NCBI GenBank assembly: GCA_947502925.1 | Contig: CANNBS010000003.1 | Span: forward strand, 186,001-250,000 | Reading direction: 5' to 3' | DNA length: 64,000 bases | Origin: an uncultured Marinicella sp. | GTDB taxonomy: Bacteria > Pseudomonadota > Gammaproteobacteria > Xanthomonadales > Marinicellaceae | Shown: positions 1 to 8,673 of the stretch, piece after piece | How the letters are laid out: every line of letters starts with the position of its first letter | How positions within the stretch are numbered: the first letter of the stretch is position 1 | Translations under genes and position numbers: made by a program | The notes under the pieces: generated by a model | What the model saw: the letters and a program-made list of their open reading frames with translations, nothing else | What the model was told of the DNA's origin: nothing | Databases searched by the model: none

Positions 1-270
1 GACACTGAAACCATTATTAACACCTCCATTAACCAAACCCTGGCCAGAACCGTGGTCACATCCTTGACCACCATGCTGGTGTTGTTTGCCTTGTATTTCT
101 TTGGAGGTGATTTGATTAATTCATTTGCCTTTGCCTTAATTGTTGGTGTGATGATTGGTACCTATTCATCCATATTTGTCGCATCCACAGCAACCATGGC
201 CCTCGGAGTCAGCCGTGAAGATTTAATTCCGGTGGCGAAAGAAGGCGGTAATTTAGATCATATTCCTTAA
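1..270 (+). CDS. secF: Protein translocase subunit SecF, C-terminal fragment
   Basis: The window opens inside this gene and about 89 C-terminal codons are visible. SecF works with SecD in the inner membrane, where it uses the proton motive force to help proteins through SecYEG. The fragment begins with the conserved INTSINQTLARTVVTS segment that precedes the last two transmembrane helices of SecF. It continues with two hydrophobic stretches and the typical GTYSSIFVAS loop, then ends in a short polar tail. An intrinsic terminator follows 20 bases after the stop, so this is the end of the transcription unit. The 5' part and secD lie outside the window. Confidence 0.93.
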   Translation, partial: DTETIINTSINQTLARTVVTSLTTMLVLFALYFFGGDLINSFAFALIVGVMIGTYSSIFVASTATMALGVSREDLIPVAKEGGNLDHIP

Positions 271-290
271 GAATATATGACGCTCATTAA

Positions 291-322
291 AAAGCCCAAG
301 CTGTTATGGCTTGGGCTTTTTT
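291..322 (+). terminator. Rho-independent terminator after secF
   Basis: An 11-bp perfect stem (291-301 with 309-319) rich in GCCC/GGGC encloses a 7-base loop and runs into a T tract. The A-rich left arm may also let it act on transcripts arriving from the minus-strand suhB-like gene, which ends at 343. Confidence 0.9.
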
Positions 323-342
323 GTGCCTTTTAAGTGGTTGAG

Positions 343-1134
343 TTACTTTCGTTGAAAGTTAGGGTTGATCTGTTGACTGAGTTGAGCGGATAATTTCAGG
401 TTGGCGGCCAGTAGGTGACCGTTATTATCAGGGTTTTGTTTTAAACTAAAGTCACTGCATTGTCCACCGGCTTCTGTCATAAAAAGCTGACCCACCATGG
501 TTGTGATTTTAGCGGCATCGGCTTGCCAGAAGCCGTCCAGACGGCCGGCGGCGACCCAGGCTAGGTCTAAAATATCACAGCCAAGCAGTCGACTTCCTGC
601 GACATGCTTGTTGATATTTCTTAACGACAAGCCGTGAGCAGCCGTTAAAGAATCGTTCTCAGGCAGATTTGTGGCAATAATGGCTGCCGCCAATTCCTTG
701 TTTTGGTCGATACGTAATCGTTTATTATTTAAATAAGCGCCTTTACCGCGACTGGCTGTGAAACTATCACCTGTCAGTGGTTGAAAAACCATGGCGTGTT
801 GTAATTTGTCCTGCTCTGTTAAAACCAGTCCAATGGCACAGTGCGGAATGTCATAAAGAAAATTAGCGGTGCCGGCCAAAGGTTCGATGTACCAGGTGCG
901 TTCGCCCTGTTCCAGGTCGCTTAACAGACTGTCTTCTGAGCGAACGACATCCTCAGGATAAGCCCTTTTAAGCGTGTAGAACAAGTCATTTAAACTAACC
1001 TGAACCGCTTTATCGACATAGTCGTTTTGTAGTTTCTTTTGTACCGACAACAATTCATTTTGAAAAATCAGTTGTTCGATGGATTTTGACGCTTTTAACG
1101 CGGCCTTATGGGCAATATTGAGTTCCGGAGACAT
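343..1134 (-). CDS. suhB: SuhB-like inositol monophosphatase-family protein with degenerate active site
   Basis: 263-residue member of the inositol monophosphatase family. Its position divergent from trmJ matches that of SuhB in many gammaproteobacteria. In E. coli SuhB dephosphorylates inositol phosphate in vitro, but its cellular role is in NusA/Nus-dependent antitermination of rRNA operons. The start at 1134 gives an N-terminus (MSPELNIAHKAALKAS) that aligns with E. coli SuhB; an in-frame extension to 1245 would overlap trmJ and is unlikely. Glu67 is kept, but the family DPLDGT motif reads EPLAGT (residues 84-89) and the later WDxAAG motif reads ITTMVG (about 210-215), so the aspartates equivalent to 84, 87 and 212 are missing. 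The C-terminal EAGG motif and the dimerisation-side sequence LDLAWVAAGRLDGF remain. Likely non-catalytic and kept for an RNA polymerase or ribosome-related role (inference). Confidence 0.85.
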   Translation of the reverse strand: MSPELNIAHKAALKASKSIEQLIFQNELLSVQKKLQNDYVDKAVQVSLNDLFYTLKRAYPEDVVRSEDSLLSDLEQGERTWYIEPLAGTANFLYDIPHCAIGLVLTEQDKLQHAMVFQPLTGDSFTASRGKGAYLNNKRLRIDQNKELAAAIIATNLPENDSLTAAHGLSLRNINKHVAGSRLLGCDILDLAWVAAGRLDGFWQADAAKITTMVGQLFMTEAGGQCSDFSLKQNPDNNGHLLAANLKLSAQLSQQINPNFQRK

Positions 1135-1197
1135 GTTATTGATGTTACGAGGGCAAGCGCGTATGATAGCAAAATTCATCACAAAAGACATCTGTTC

Positions 1198-1938
1198 ATG
1201 CACAGACTCAAGCAAATTAATACGGTGCTTATTGGCACCACTCATCCGGGTAATATTGGTGCGGCGGCGCGTGCCATCAAAGTCATGGGCTTAGATCGTT
1301 TATCGTTAGTAAATCCTGAAAATTACCCTTCGCCTGAGGCGCGATCCCGGGCTTCCGGTGCCGATGATGTCTTAAGCAAAGCGCAAGTGTACTCTGAATT
1401 AGATGATGCCATTGGTGATGCACAGCTGGTTTTTGGAACCAGCTCTCGCAGCCGGGGTATGAATATACCGATGGTGAATATGCGTGAGGCAGCGCAAAAA
1501 ATGATGTCTGCAGCGAATCAAGGTCAGCAGGTTGCGATGCTGTTCGGTAAAGAGCGTTATGGTTTAACCAATGAAGAAATGCAGCGTTGCCACTATCTGG
1601 TTAAATATCCGGCGAATCCTGATTATCCGTCATTGAATTTAGCCGCAGCGGTGCAATTGGCGGCTTATGAACTAAGAATGGAATGTCTCGATGATCAGCA
1701 AGACATCGCGACAAAAACAGGTGATGAAGTGGTCAATTTGTGTGATGGTCAGAAAATGCAGAGTTTTTATCAGCACTTATTTTCAACCATGGAAGATACG
1801 GGGTTTTTAAACCCGATGAACAAAGCTTCCATGACTGAAAAGTTTCGCATGATGTTTAACCGAATGCACATTGAAACCCATGAAATGGATATGTTACGCG
1901 GCTTTTTAAGTGCAGTGAACAAGAACCTGAAAAAATGA
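1198..1938 (+). CDS. trmJ: tRNA (cytidine/uridine-2'-O-)-methyltransferase TrmJ
   Basis: SPOUT-class, SAM-dependent methyltransferase that modifies the 2'-O of position 32 in the tRNA anticodon loop. The start at 1198 gives 246 residues, the length of E. coli TrmJ, and begins with the typical strand and THPGNIGAAARA motif. The trefoil-knot SAM site is visible as LFGKERYGLTNEE followed by YPSLNLAAAVQLAAYE. The C-terminal helical extension matches the family. A longer in-frame start at 1108 would overlap the divergent suhB-like gene. The 63-bp spacer between the two start codons probably holds both promoters. The gene stands alone, followed by the tRNA-Asn promoter. Confidence 0.93.
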   Translation: MHRLKQINTVLIGTTHPGNIGAAARAIKVMGLDRLSLVNPENYPSPEARSRASGADDVLSKAQVYSELDDAIGDAQLVFGTSSRSRGMNIPMVNMREAAQKMMSAANQGQQVAMLFGKERYGLTNEEMQRCHYLVKYPANPDYPSLNLAAAVQLAAYELRMECLDDQQDIATKTGDEVVNLCDGQKMQSFYQHLFSTMEDTGFLNPMNKASMTEKFRMMFNRMHIETHEMDMLRGFLSAVNKNLKK

Positions 1939-1949
1939 CCACAATAGAC

Positions 1950-1977
1950 TTGACACTGGTCATGTTCAGGGTAAAAT
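1950..1977 (+). promoter_or_regulatory. Sigma-70 promoter for tRNA-Asn
   Basis: A consensus -35 TTGACA (1950-1955) and a -10 TAAAAT (1972-1977) are separated by 16 bases. The bases after the -10 box are GCCC. Such a GC-rich discriminator is typical of stable RNA promoters under stringent control. Initiation would fall about 26 bases before the mature tRNA. Confidence 0.8.
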
Positions 1978-2009
1978 GCCCAGTTCTTGTTGAGGCAAGA
2001 TGAAACTCT

Positions 2010-2085
2010 TCCCCGGTAGCTCAGTTGGTAGAGCGGGTGACTGTTAATCACTAGGTCGGCGGTTCAAGCCCGTCCCGGGGAGCCA
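2010..2085 (+). tRNA. tRNA-Asn (anticodon GTT)
   Basis: 76-base cloverleaf with acceptor arm TCCCCGG/CCGGGGA, D-loop AGCTCAGTTGGTAGAGC, anticodon loop CTGTTAA (GTT) and T-loop GGTTCAA. Discriminator G is followed by an encoded CCA. A strong promoter precedes it and a terminator follows, so it is a single-gene unit. Confidence 0.97.
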
Positions 2086-2091
2086 AACATT

Positions 2092-2121
2092 AAAAAGTCG
2101 CACAGGTTGCGGCTTTTTTTT
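2092..2121 (+). terminator. Rho-independent terminator after tRNA-Asn
   Basis: An 11-bp stem (2092-2102 with 2108-2118, one G-U pair) with a 5-base loop runs into a T tract, ending the tRNA-Asn transcript. Confidence 0.85.
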
Positions 2122-2222
2122 TGCTTAAAAAACATCAGCAGGGTTCTTTACCTGGGTGAAATTTACCTTGTTTTCAGGTAGAATAACCTGCTTTTATCTA
2201 ATCCATTTGACAGGAATAAACT

Positions 2223-2858
2223 ATGGCGCTTGAAGAATATGATGATTATGAACAAGAACAAATCATCAAAGATTGGTTACGTCAAAACTGGTTCACCATC
2301 TTTGCCGGTATTGTATTGGGAATCGGTGGCTTATGGGGTTATGCCAAGTGGCAGAACGCACAAATTGCGCAAAGCCATGAAGCGGCGGCTGAATATCAAC
2401 AACTGGACAGCGTTTTAAAAAATCAGTCTACCGCTGATGCGGCTGAGGTGTTGAGCCGGTATGATGAACAGTATGGGGTTAACTATTACTCCATGAAAGC
2501 ACACATGACTTTGGCTGATCGTTGGTTAGAAGATAATCAGGTTGATCAGGCCATTGCTGAATACCGCACGGTATTAGATGCCAAAGCGGGTAAGCCGATT
2601 GCTGAAATGGTGCGGTTACGTTTGGCACGATTGTATGTGGCCAAGGGTAACTACGAAGCGGCGCGCGAGCAGTTGTCGATGGTGCAGTCAAGTGCTTATG
2701 AAACCGTGGTGGAAGAAATTAAAGGCGACATTTTTGTGGCTGAAAACATGCCGGCCAAAGCCCAGGATGCTTATCAGTTGGCTTTATTAAGTGGTGAAGG
2801 ATATTCAGGCAAGGCCTTGTTGGAAATGAAATTATCCGACGTTAAAGTCAGTGAATGA
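2223..2858 (+). CDS. yfgM: YfgM family SecYEG-ancillary tetratricopeptide protein
   Basis: 211 residues with the topology of YfgM: a short acidic cytoplasmic N-terminus (EEYDDYEQEQ), one transmembrane helix at about 21-41, and a periplasmic helical part made of TPR-like repeats. In E. coli YfgM associates with SecYEG and PpiD and assists periplasmic proteins leaving the translocon. The start is set by the AGGA site 7 bases upstream of 2223. The stop overlaps the beginning of the bamB region, and the yfgM-bamB-der order is conserved in gammaproteobacteria. hisS, which often precedes it, is replaced here by the tRNA-Asn unit. Confidence 0.9.
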   Translation: MALEEYDDYEQEQIIKDWLRQNWFTIFAGIVLGIGGLWGYAKWQNAQIAQSHEAAAEYQQLDSVLKNQSTADAAEVLSRYDEQYGVNYYSMKAHMTLADRWLEDNQVDQAIAEYRTVLDAKAGKPIAEMVRLRLARLYVAKGNYEAAREQLSMVQSSAYETVVEEIKGDIFVAENMPAKAQDAYQLALLSGEGYSGKALLEMKLSDVKVSE

Positions 2859-2869
2859 ACGAGGTGATT

Positions 2870-4000
2870 ATGCGATTTATTCCATTAATTTTTGTCCTGG
2901 TTTTAGCGGCTTGTAATTCAGATAAAGATGACATCAAACCGCAGGAACTGGCCGATTTTTCAGCGCAGGGTTCCTTTAAAGTTCTCTGGCAAAAAAAATT
3001 AAAGTCTAATAAGGATACCTACGGTTACCAGTTGCGACCGGCGCCAATCAATGATGCCTTGTTTACAGCCGATGTGGATGGTGGCGTTTATCGATATCAA
3101 GCCGATAATGGACAAACCCAGTGGCAAACCAATGTTGATCATGTGATTAGTGCCGGTCCGGGTGTGAGTGAAACTGTGGTTGTTGTTGCAGGCCCTGATG
3201 GACAGGTGACGGCTTTGGATGCCGATTCAGGTTCACAATTGTGGCAAAAAACGGTCAGCTCTGAAGTGCTTAGCCCGCCGGTGATAGATCGTAATCGCGT
3301 TGTCATACGTTCTATGGATGGTCGTATATATGGATTAAGTATTAATAATGGTGAGCGACAGTGGTTATTTAGCAGTGAAGTGCCTAATTTAACCTTACGC
3401 GGCACCGGTACGCCTTTAGCCAAAGGCGGTCGTTTATATGCAGGTCTCGATGATGGTGATGTGGTGGCACTAAACATTGACGATGGCCGTGTTATGTGGC
3501 AACAAAATGTGGTTAACAATCAGGGCAAAACCGAGATTGATCGTTTGTCTGATATTGATGGTGATATGGGGGTGGTGGCCACCGATATTTATGTTACCAG
3601 TGCTGCCAATCAAACACTGGCAGTGGCCACAGAGTCCGGTCAACTGTTGTGGCGAAATAACCATGGCAGCAGTTCAGGTGTAACAGTTTCACGCCGATTT
3701 ATTTATCTTGCAGATAATGATTCTGTACTGCGCCAAATTGACCGCTCAAACGGAGAACTGGGCTGGCAGGTGGATGACTTCAAGTATCGTCAGCTAACCC
3801 GACCGGTTTTCTATCTCGGCGATTTGGTGGTCGGTGACTTAGCCGGTTACGTTCATGTTATTGATGCTTTTACCGGCAAAATTCAGAATCGTAAGCAAAT
3901 GGGTAAAGATGCTTTCTATGGTGCTGTGGTGGTTGATGGTGATGTGATGTACAGCTACAACAAAGACGGCACCTTAACGGCTTTTAGTTATACTGAATAG
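2870..4000 (+). CDS. bamB: Outer membrane protein assembly factor BamB
   Basis: Lipoprotein of the Bam complex, which inserts beta-barrel proteins into the outer membrane; BamB contacts BamA. The start at 2870 is preferred because GAGG lies 5 bases upstream; an ATG at 2855 overlapping the yfgM stop is an alternative. The signal peptide ends in the lipobox LAAC with the lipidated Cys at residue 15. The remaining 360 residues form an eight-bladed PQQ-like propeller, seen as recurring motifs of the type G.VYRYQADNGQTQWQ, VTALDADSGSQLWQ and LLWRNNHG. Length (376) is close to E. coli BamB (392). It sits 7 bases before der, as is usual. Confidence 0.93.
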   Translation: MRFIPLIFVLVLAACNSDKDDIKPQELADFSAQGSFKVLWQKKLKSNKDTYGYQLRPAPINDALFTADVDGGVYRYQADNGQTQWQTNVDHVISAGPGVSETVVVVAGPDGQVTALDADSGSQLWQKTVSSEVLSPPVIDRNRVVIRSMDGRIYGLSINNGERQWLFSSEVPNLTLRGTGTPLAKGGRLYAGLDDGDVVALNIDDGRVMWQQNVVNNQGKTEIDRLSDIDGDMGVVATDIYVTSAANQTLAVATESGQLLWRNNHGSSSGVTVSRRFIYLADNDSVLRQIDRSNGELGWQVDDFKYRQLTRPVFYLGDLVVGDLAGYVHVIDAFTGKIQNRKQMGKDAFYGAVVVDGDVMYSYNKDGTLTAFSYTE

Positions 4001-4007
4001 ATCTTCC

Positions 4008-5378
4008 ATGTCGGCAGTCATCACCATCGTCGGTCGTCCCAATGTGGGTAAATCGACTCTTTTCAACACCTTAACCGAAAGTCGTGATGCGCTGGTGGCC
4101 GATTTGCCAGGGCTCACCCGTGATCGCCAATATGGTGAAATAAACCTGGGTGAAATCACAGCAACGCTGGTAGATACCGGTGGTATGTTAGGTGACGAAG
4201 GTGAACTCACTGAATTAATGGATGAACAAATAATGCAAGCGGTTGAAGAAGCCGATTTGTTGTTGTTTGTGGTGAGCGCCAAAGATGGTTTGGTGGGTGA
4301 TGATGAAAAAATACTTTATCGTATCAGACCTTACAGTAAACCGGTTTGGTTATTAGCCAACAAAGCTGAAAGTAAGGACCCGGATATGGCTTTGGCTGAC
4401 TTCTATCAGCTCGGTATTGAGACCTTATATGCCATAAGCACAGCCCATCGACGTGGAATCAGTGAATTAAAAAACCAGCTTACAAACTTTCTCAGTGAAA
4501 ACCATAAACAACCATCAACACATGAGGATTTTGGTCCGGCTTTAGCGGTTATCGGCCGTCCAAATGTAGGCAAATCAACACTGGTCAATCGTTTACTGGG
4601 TGAAAACCGGGTATTAGCGTATGATTTACCGGGTACAACCCGGGACAGTATTCGTTTGCCCCTTGAGTGGGAAGAAGATCGTTATACCTTGATTGATACG
4701 GCCGGTGTCCGACGCCGTGCTAAAGTCGGTGAAGGTGTTGAGAAATTTAGTATTATTAAAACCATTGACGCCATTAAACAAGCGCAGGTTTGCTTATTGT
4801 TAATTGATGCCAACGAAAACATCACCGATCAGGACATGCATCTTATTGGCTTGGCGGTTTATCATGCTAAACCGGTGTTATTGGTTATCAATAAATGGGA
4901 TCATTTGTCAGATGACCATAAGCAGCAGGTAAAAAGTCGTCTGAATCATAAATTACAGGCTTTTCAATGGTTGCCCCGGGTTTACACATCTGCCTTACAC
5001 GGCTCCGGTTTACGTCATGTGATGGAGCTGGTGGCGCTCTTATTAGAACGAGCCAATATGGAATTAACCGCTAACCAGTTGACCAACGTCCTCAATGAAG
5101 CTTACAAAGCACATCAACCGCCTTTGGTTCAGGGCCTCAGTTCGCAATTAAAATACGCCCATCCGGGTGGGCATCATCCAATGCGTATTATTATTCATGG
5201 TAAACGTGTTAATAAATTGCCTGATTCCTACAAGCGTTATCTGGAAAACACTTTCCGTGATGCCTTTGATTTAAAAGGTATTCCATTGGTTTTGCAGTTT
5301 AAAGCGGGCCGCAACCCTTACGCCAATAAAAACAAAAACAAGTCGGATCCATCCAGACGCGGTAAAAACAGACGCTAA
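4008..5378 (+). CDS. der: Ribosome biogenesis GTPase Der (EngA)
   Basis: Essential GTPase with two tandem G domains and a KH-like C-terminal domain; it acts in 50S ribosomal subunit maturation. Both P-loops are GRPNVGKS, starting at residues 9 and 183. The G3 motifs DTGG and DTAG and the G4 motifs NKAE and NKWD are present. The C-terminal KH domain (about 355-440) ends in a basic tail (NKNKNKSDPSRRGKNRR). 456 residues is normal for the family. It follows bamB by 7 bases and is probably cotranscribed with yfgM-bamB. Confidence 0.96.
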   Translation: MSAVITIVGRPNVGKSTLFNTLTESRDALVADLPGLTRDRQYGEINLGEITATLVDTGGMLGDEGELTELMDEQIMQAVEEADLLLFVVSAKDGLVGDDEKILYRIRPYSKPVWLLANKAESKDPDMALADFYQLGIETLYAISTAHRRGISELKNQLTNFLSENHKQPSTHEDFGPALAVIGRPNVGKSTLVNRLLGENRVLAYDLPGTTRDSIRLPLEWEEDRYTLIDTAGVRRRAKVGEGVEKFSIIKTIDAIKQAQVCLLLIDANENITDQDMHLIGLAVYHAKPVLLVINKWDHLSDDHKQQVKSRLNHKLQAFQWLPRVYTSALHGSGLRHVMELVALLLERANMELTANQLTNVLNEAYKAHQPPLVQGLSSQLKYAHPGGHHPMRIIIHGKRVNKLPDSYKRYLENTFRDAFDLKGIPLVLQFKAGRNPYANKNKNKSDPSRRGKNRR

Positions 5379-5446
5379 TTGCTGGTTCAAACTACCAATC
5401 TGAAAACTCGGTGCTAAAATAGCTGTTTTTTCGCCGAACGATCATC

Positions 5447-6301
5447 ATGCCCCAGTCTGCTCAAATATTAGATGGTAAGAAAGTCTCAAAAGCACTACAA
5501 GAATCACTGTCTCAACAAATTAAAAAACGTGTCGCCGGTGGCTTTGATGCGCCCGGTTTGGCGGTGGTGTTGGTCGGCAATGACGAGGCATCGGCGGTGT
5601 ATGTCAATAATAAAATTAAAGCCTGCGAACGCACCGGCATTAAATCGCAATCCCATTGTTTGCCTCGGCAAACATCTGCTGTGGCGCTGTATAGTTTAAT
5701 TGATGAGTTAAACAATGATCCGCAGGTGCATGGTATCCTGGTGCAGTTGCCACTGCCTGAACACATCGATGAAACTGAAGTCACCAATCGTATTCATCCC
5801 AATAAAGACGTGGATGGTTTTCATGCCATTAATGTCGGGCATTTGGCCTTACGGCAACCAGGCTTACGGCCATGCACGCCACGGGGCGTGATTACCTTAC
5901 TACATCATTATGACCTTGATCCTAAAGGTCATCATTGTGTTATCGTCGGTGCCTCTAATATTGTCGGTCGGCCGCTGTTATTAGAAATGTTGTTTGCCGG
6001 TGCCACGGTTACCAGTTGTCATCGCTTTACCCGTGATCTTGCGCACCATGTATCCCAGGCAGATATTGTCTGTGTGGCGGTGGGTAATCCCGACGTTGTC
6101 AATGCTGAATGGATTAAGCCCGGCGCCATCGTAATCGATATCGGCATCAATCGATTGGCGGATGGTTCTTTAAGTGGTGATGTTGATTTTGAGGTGGCCA
6201 GCCAGAAGGCGTCCTGGATCACGCCTGTTCCCGGTGGTATTGGTCCGATGACTGTGGCCACCCTGATGCAGAACACCTATGAGGCCAGTTTGCTGAACTA
6301 A
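5447..6301 (+). CDS. folD: Bifunctional methylenetetrahydrofolate dehydrogenase/cyclohydrolase FolD
   Basis: Cytoplasmic enzyme of one-carbon metabolism that oxidises 5,10-methylene-THF with NADP+ and hydrolyses the methenyl product to 10-formyl-THF. Hallmarks are the catalytic YVNNKIKACERTG motif (Lys in YxxxK), VQLPLPEHID, the Rossmann segment VGASNIVGRPL and the C-terminal TPVPGGIGPMTVATL. Length 284 is standard. A 68-base spacer with a -10-like TAAAAT at 5414-5419 separates it from der, so it may have its own promoter. Its stop codon overlaps that of the convergent DUF1631 gene by 4 bases, leaving no room for a terminator. Confidence 0.96.
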   Translation: MPQSAQILDGKKVSKALQESLSQQIKKRVAGGFDAPGLAVVLVGNDEASAVYVNNKIKACERTGIKSQSHCLPRQTSAVALYSLIDELNNDPQVHGILVQLPLPEHIDETEVTNRIHPNKDVDGFHAINVGHLALRQPGLRPCTPRGVITLLHHYDLDPKGHHCVIVGASNIVGRPLLLEMLFAGATVTSCHRFTRDLAHHVSQADIVCVAVGNPDVVNAEWIKPGAIVIDIGINRLADGSLSGDVDFEVASQKASWITPVPGGIGPMTVATLMQNTYEASLLN

Positions 6302-8613
6302 TCGTTGTCCGTGTTATCTGAATGATCTGAATGATCTGAATCGTTTTGAGTGGATGATTTTTCTTCAACCTTATTGGCAATGGCATTCATGGCGCGGTCA
6401 AATAAAGGCACCTGGTCTAATCTGATGGCATTGCCGGTTCTTAAGTCATCAGCGATTTCATCAAGGCTTTTGTCTGTGACTTTAATGCCTCTGGCATTGA
6501 CAAATAATCTTTTGTGGCTGATGGGACTAATCCAGGATAATTTTGCCCGAATATTGCCGTCTTCACTGGCATCAATAAATTCAATCCAGTCACCCACCTC
6601 TAATTCATTGGCTTGTTCATAATACTCATCTTCAATGTGTTCAATGTCACGGGCCTGATCATTGATTTTTTTGTTGGCAATAAAATGAACAATTTCCGGC
6701 TGATCTTCCTGGTCTTCTTTAACGGTGAAAGCTTCCTGCGGCAGCACAAATTCATGATCTTGGTCGCTGGTTTCGTGCAGACCATTGATTTCCAGTAAGA
6801 GTTGGTATAAATCGGCGGTCTTTTGTTTTACATTGCGCTCATCAAAGGCCACCAGACGTAAACCATTACTCAAAAAATCACATACGTGACTGACCTGAGC
6901 TTTGGTGGCTTGTTTCTTTTTGTCTTTAACGGAAACAAAGATGAGTTTATCAACAAATTTAACGTAGGGTTCAATCACCTCCGGTTCATCATGATGACGC
7001 AGGTGAATAAGGGTTAAGACATTGGCCCAGGGGGTTAATAACAATTCAGTGACCTGTTTTGGCAACTGATATTTGTTCATTTTTGACTCTAAGATTTCAG
7101 CGGTCTTGGCTTTGGCATTGAAAATACGCTCTTCGCCGAGGGCCTTTTCGTAGGTACGTTTTTCGATGACATGGGTTTTTTTCTTATTCTTGGCATCGAA
7201 TGCCTGAAAATCCTCGATAATATCCGGAAAATCGATGTCATCTTGTTGGTGTTCTAAAATATGCTGGACAATGCCTTCTATTTTATTAATGAATCGGTTG
7301 TTGCGATCACTTTCTTCGGTCCAGCCAATGGAGGCTTTGGCCAGCACATCCAACAATTTTCGGGCATTATTGTTCTTATTTGAAAATAATTTTCGGTCTT
7401 TTAGCGCAATGTGTAAATAAGGAATTTGCAATCGAGATAATAGCACCTGTATTTGTGCCGGTAAATTACGATCTTCCACCAAAAATTCAAACAGCATGCT
7501 GATTAAATCAATGGTGTCTTCGTCGGTTTTATTGACATTGCGTTGCTCATTGCCATCGACATCCAATTCTTGCAGGCGTTTAATTAAAACGTCCTTAATT
7601 TGCCTGGGACTTAATGCTGAACCACCGGCATTCATTTGCTGTAATTCTTGAGATTGTAATAATCCCAAGGCAGAGTTTATGACATTGGAATCGTAAACAT
7701 CTACGGGTGTCACGTGGCCTTGATGCCGTTGATTCAGGGCCGTTATAATGCTGTGATAAGTTTGGTCATCAATGGGCGCTTGCTGACGAAAAGCCTGGGG
7801 TTGCCCGGCTTGGCTTTGTGTCTGCTGAGACATCGATGGGTCAGTTTGATTAGGCGCCGGTTGGGGAGTAGGTGCTGTGCCGGATTGTTGTCCGGGTAAA
7901 GAAAACTTAATATCGGGATAGATGCCTTGTTTAATAAGGTATTGATTGATGTCCTCATAGGGTTTAGATAAATTCTCGATGAGGCTGCGTTCATACAGTT
8001 TAATAATAATGAGTAGGGTGTTGGTCTCAATCGGCAGTAAATCCAAGGGTGCCGAAAAAGCATGCACGATAACAAAAGGTGAGACCGGAATTTGGCTGAG
8101 CTTTAATTCGCTGCCACCGGCCAGCAGGGTAAAGCGTTTTTCTAAAGCATACAGTTGGTTGTGAAAATAAGTATTGGATTTGTCGATTAAATTGGTGACC
8201 GCCAGTTTTTTATCCAGTTCTTTTTCTTCCACCAGCGACAAGCCGTCGGTTTCATCCATTGACTGTGTGTTTTTGGTGTCCTTAAAGTACTTATAGTCAC
8301 CTTTTTTAAATAATTTAAAGGCGTGTTGGATGTTGTCAGAAAATTTGCGAACCATCAACTCTTTCTTTTTACGGACGGTACGCATGGCTTCAAAGTACTG
8401 GGTTTGCATGTCATTGGTTTCAGCCTTTTCAGCCATATCAAACAAGGTATCATCCAGCTTGTCGTAATATTTTTGAATGCTGGGTTTGAGCCCAGTGATA
8501 AAAATTTTATGGACTTTAGGCAGAATCTGACCCAGGTTCGCTTCCGGATTATTCTGGATATTTACGACCTTTTTGTCATTTCTTGATGGTTTATTGTCTT
8601 TATTATCATTCAT
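6298..8613 (-). CDS. DUF1631 domain-containing protein
   Basis: Large cytoplasmic protein (771 residues) of a family known mainly from Gamma- and Betaproteobacteria, without an established function. The family signature is clearest at the C-terminus, where a small beta-rich segment reads LEVGDWIEF...AKLSWISPISHKRLFVN, followed by a helical stretch ending LFDRAMNAI. Residues about 240-290 are Gln/Pro/Ser-rich low complexity that separates an N-terminal helical part from the central domain. The last residues are a His-Ser-Asp repeat encoded by a 9-base tandem repeat. There is no signal peptide or membrane helix. The upstream region carries a perfect TGTGA-N6-TCACA palindrome 60-75 bases before the start, suggesting CRP/Vfr-type control. 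Convergent with folD. Confidence 0.88.
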   Translation of the reverse strand: MNDNKDNKPSRNDKKVVNIQNNPEANLGQILPKVHKIFITGLKPSIQKYYDKLDDTLFDMAEKAETNDMQTQYFEAMRTVRKKKELMVRKFSDNIQHAFKLFKKGDYKYFKDTKNTQSMDETDGLSLVEEKELDKKLAVTNLIDKSNTYFHNQLYALEKRFTLLAGGSELKLSQIPVSPFVIVHAFSAPLDLLPIETNTLLIIIKLYERSLIENLSKPYEDINQYLIKQGIYPDIKFSLPGQQSGTAPTPQPAPNQTDPSMSQQTQSQAGQPQAFRQQAPIDDQTYHSIITALNQRHQGHVTPVDVYDSNVINSALGLLQSQELQQMNAGGSALSPRQIKDVLIKRLQELDVDGNEQRNVNKTDEDTIDLISMLFEFLVEDRNLPAQIQVLLSRLQIPYLHIALKDRKLFSNKNNNARKLLDVLAKASIGWTEESDRNNRFINKIEGIVQHILEHQQDDIDFPDIIEDFQAFDAKNKKKTHVIEKRTYEKALGEERIFNAKAKTAEILESKMNKYQLPKQVTELLLTPWANVLTLIHLRHHDEPEVIEPYVKFVDKLIFVSVKDKKKQATKAQVSHVCDFLSNGLRLVAFDERNVKQKTADLYQLLLEINGLHETSDQDHEFVLPQEAFTVKEDQEDQPEIVHFIANKKINDQARDIEHIEDEYYEQANELEVGDWIEFIDASEDGNIRAKLSWISPISHKRLFVNARGIKVTDKSLDEIADDLRTGNAIRLDQVPLFDRAMNAIANKVEEKSSTQNDSDHSDHSDNTDND
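6316..6342. repeat. Three 9-bp tandem repeats in the 3' end of the DUF1631 gene
   Basis: The unit ATCTGAATG occurs three times head to tail (the last copy ends in C). On the minus strand it encodes part of the terminal Ser-Asp-His repeats. It is a simple in-frame repeat that could vary in copy number without shifting the frame. Confidence 0.9.
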
Positions 8614-8673
8614 AATCGCTCATCACCGTGCCTGTCTTAGTCTTTAAGTTTAGACCTTAGAAAATCAATGTAC

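Noticed and set aside
1108-1245. Longer N-termini for trmJ (1108) and the suhB-like gene (1245), which would make the two genes overlap
   Set aside because: Both internal starts match the lengths and N-termini of E. coli TrmJ and SuhB.
2155-2185. ACCTG/CAGGT inverted repeats before yfgM as an operator
   Set aside because: Arms are only 5 bases with imperfect spacing; expected by chance.
3139-3519. 126-codon minus-strand frame inside bamB
   Set aside because: Composition-driven shadow of a clear bamB gene; no signal, motif or ribosome site.
7743-8075. 110-codon frame in the DUF1631 gene, shifted phase
   Set aside because: Lies over the low-complexity Gln/Pro part of the real frame; shadow.
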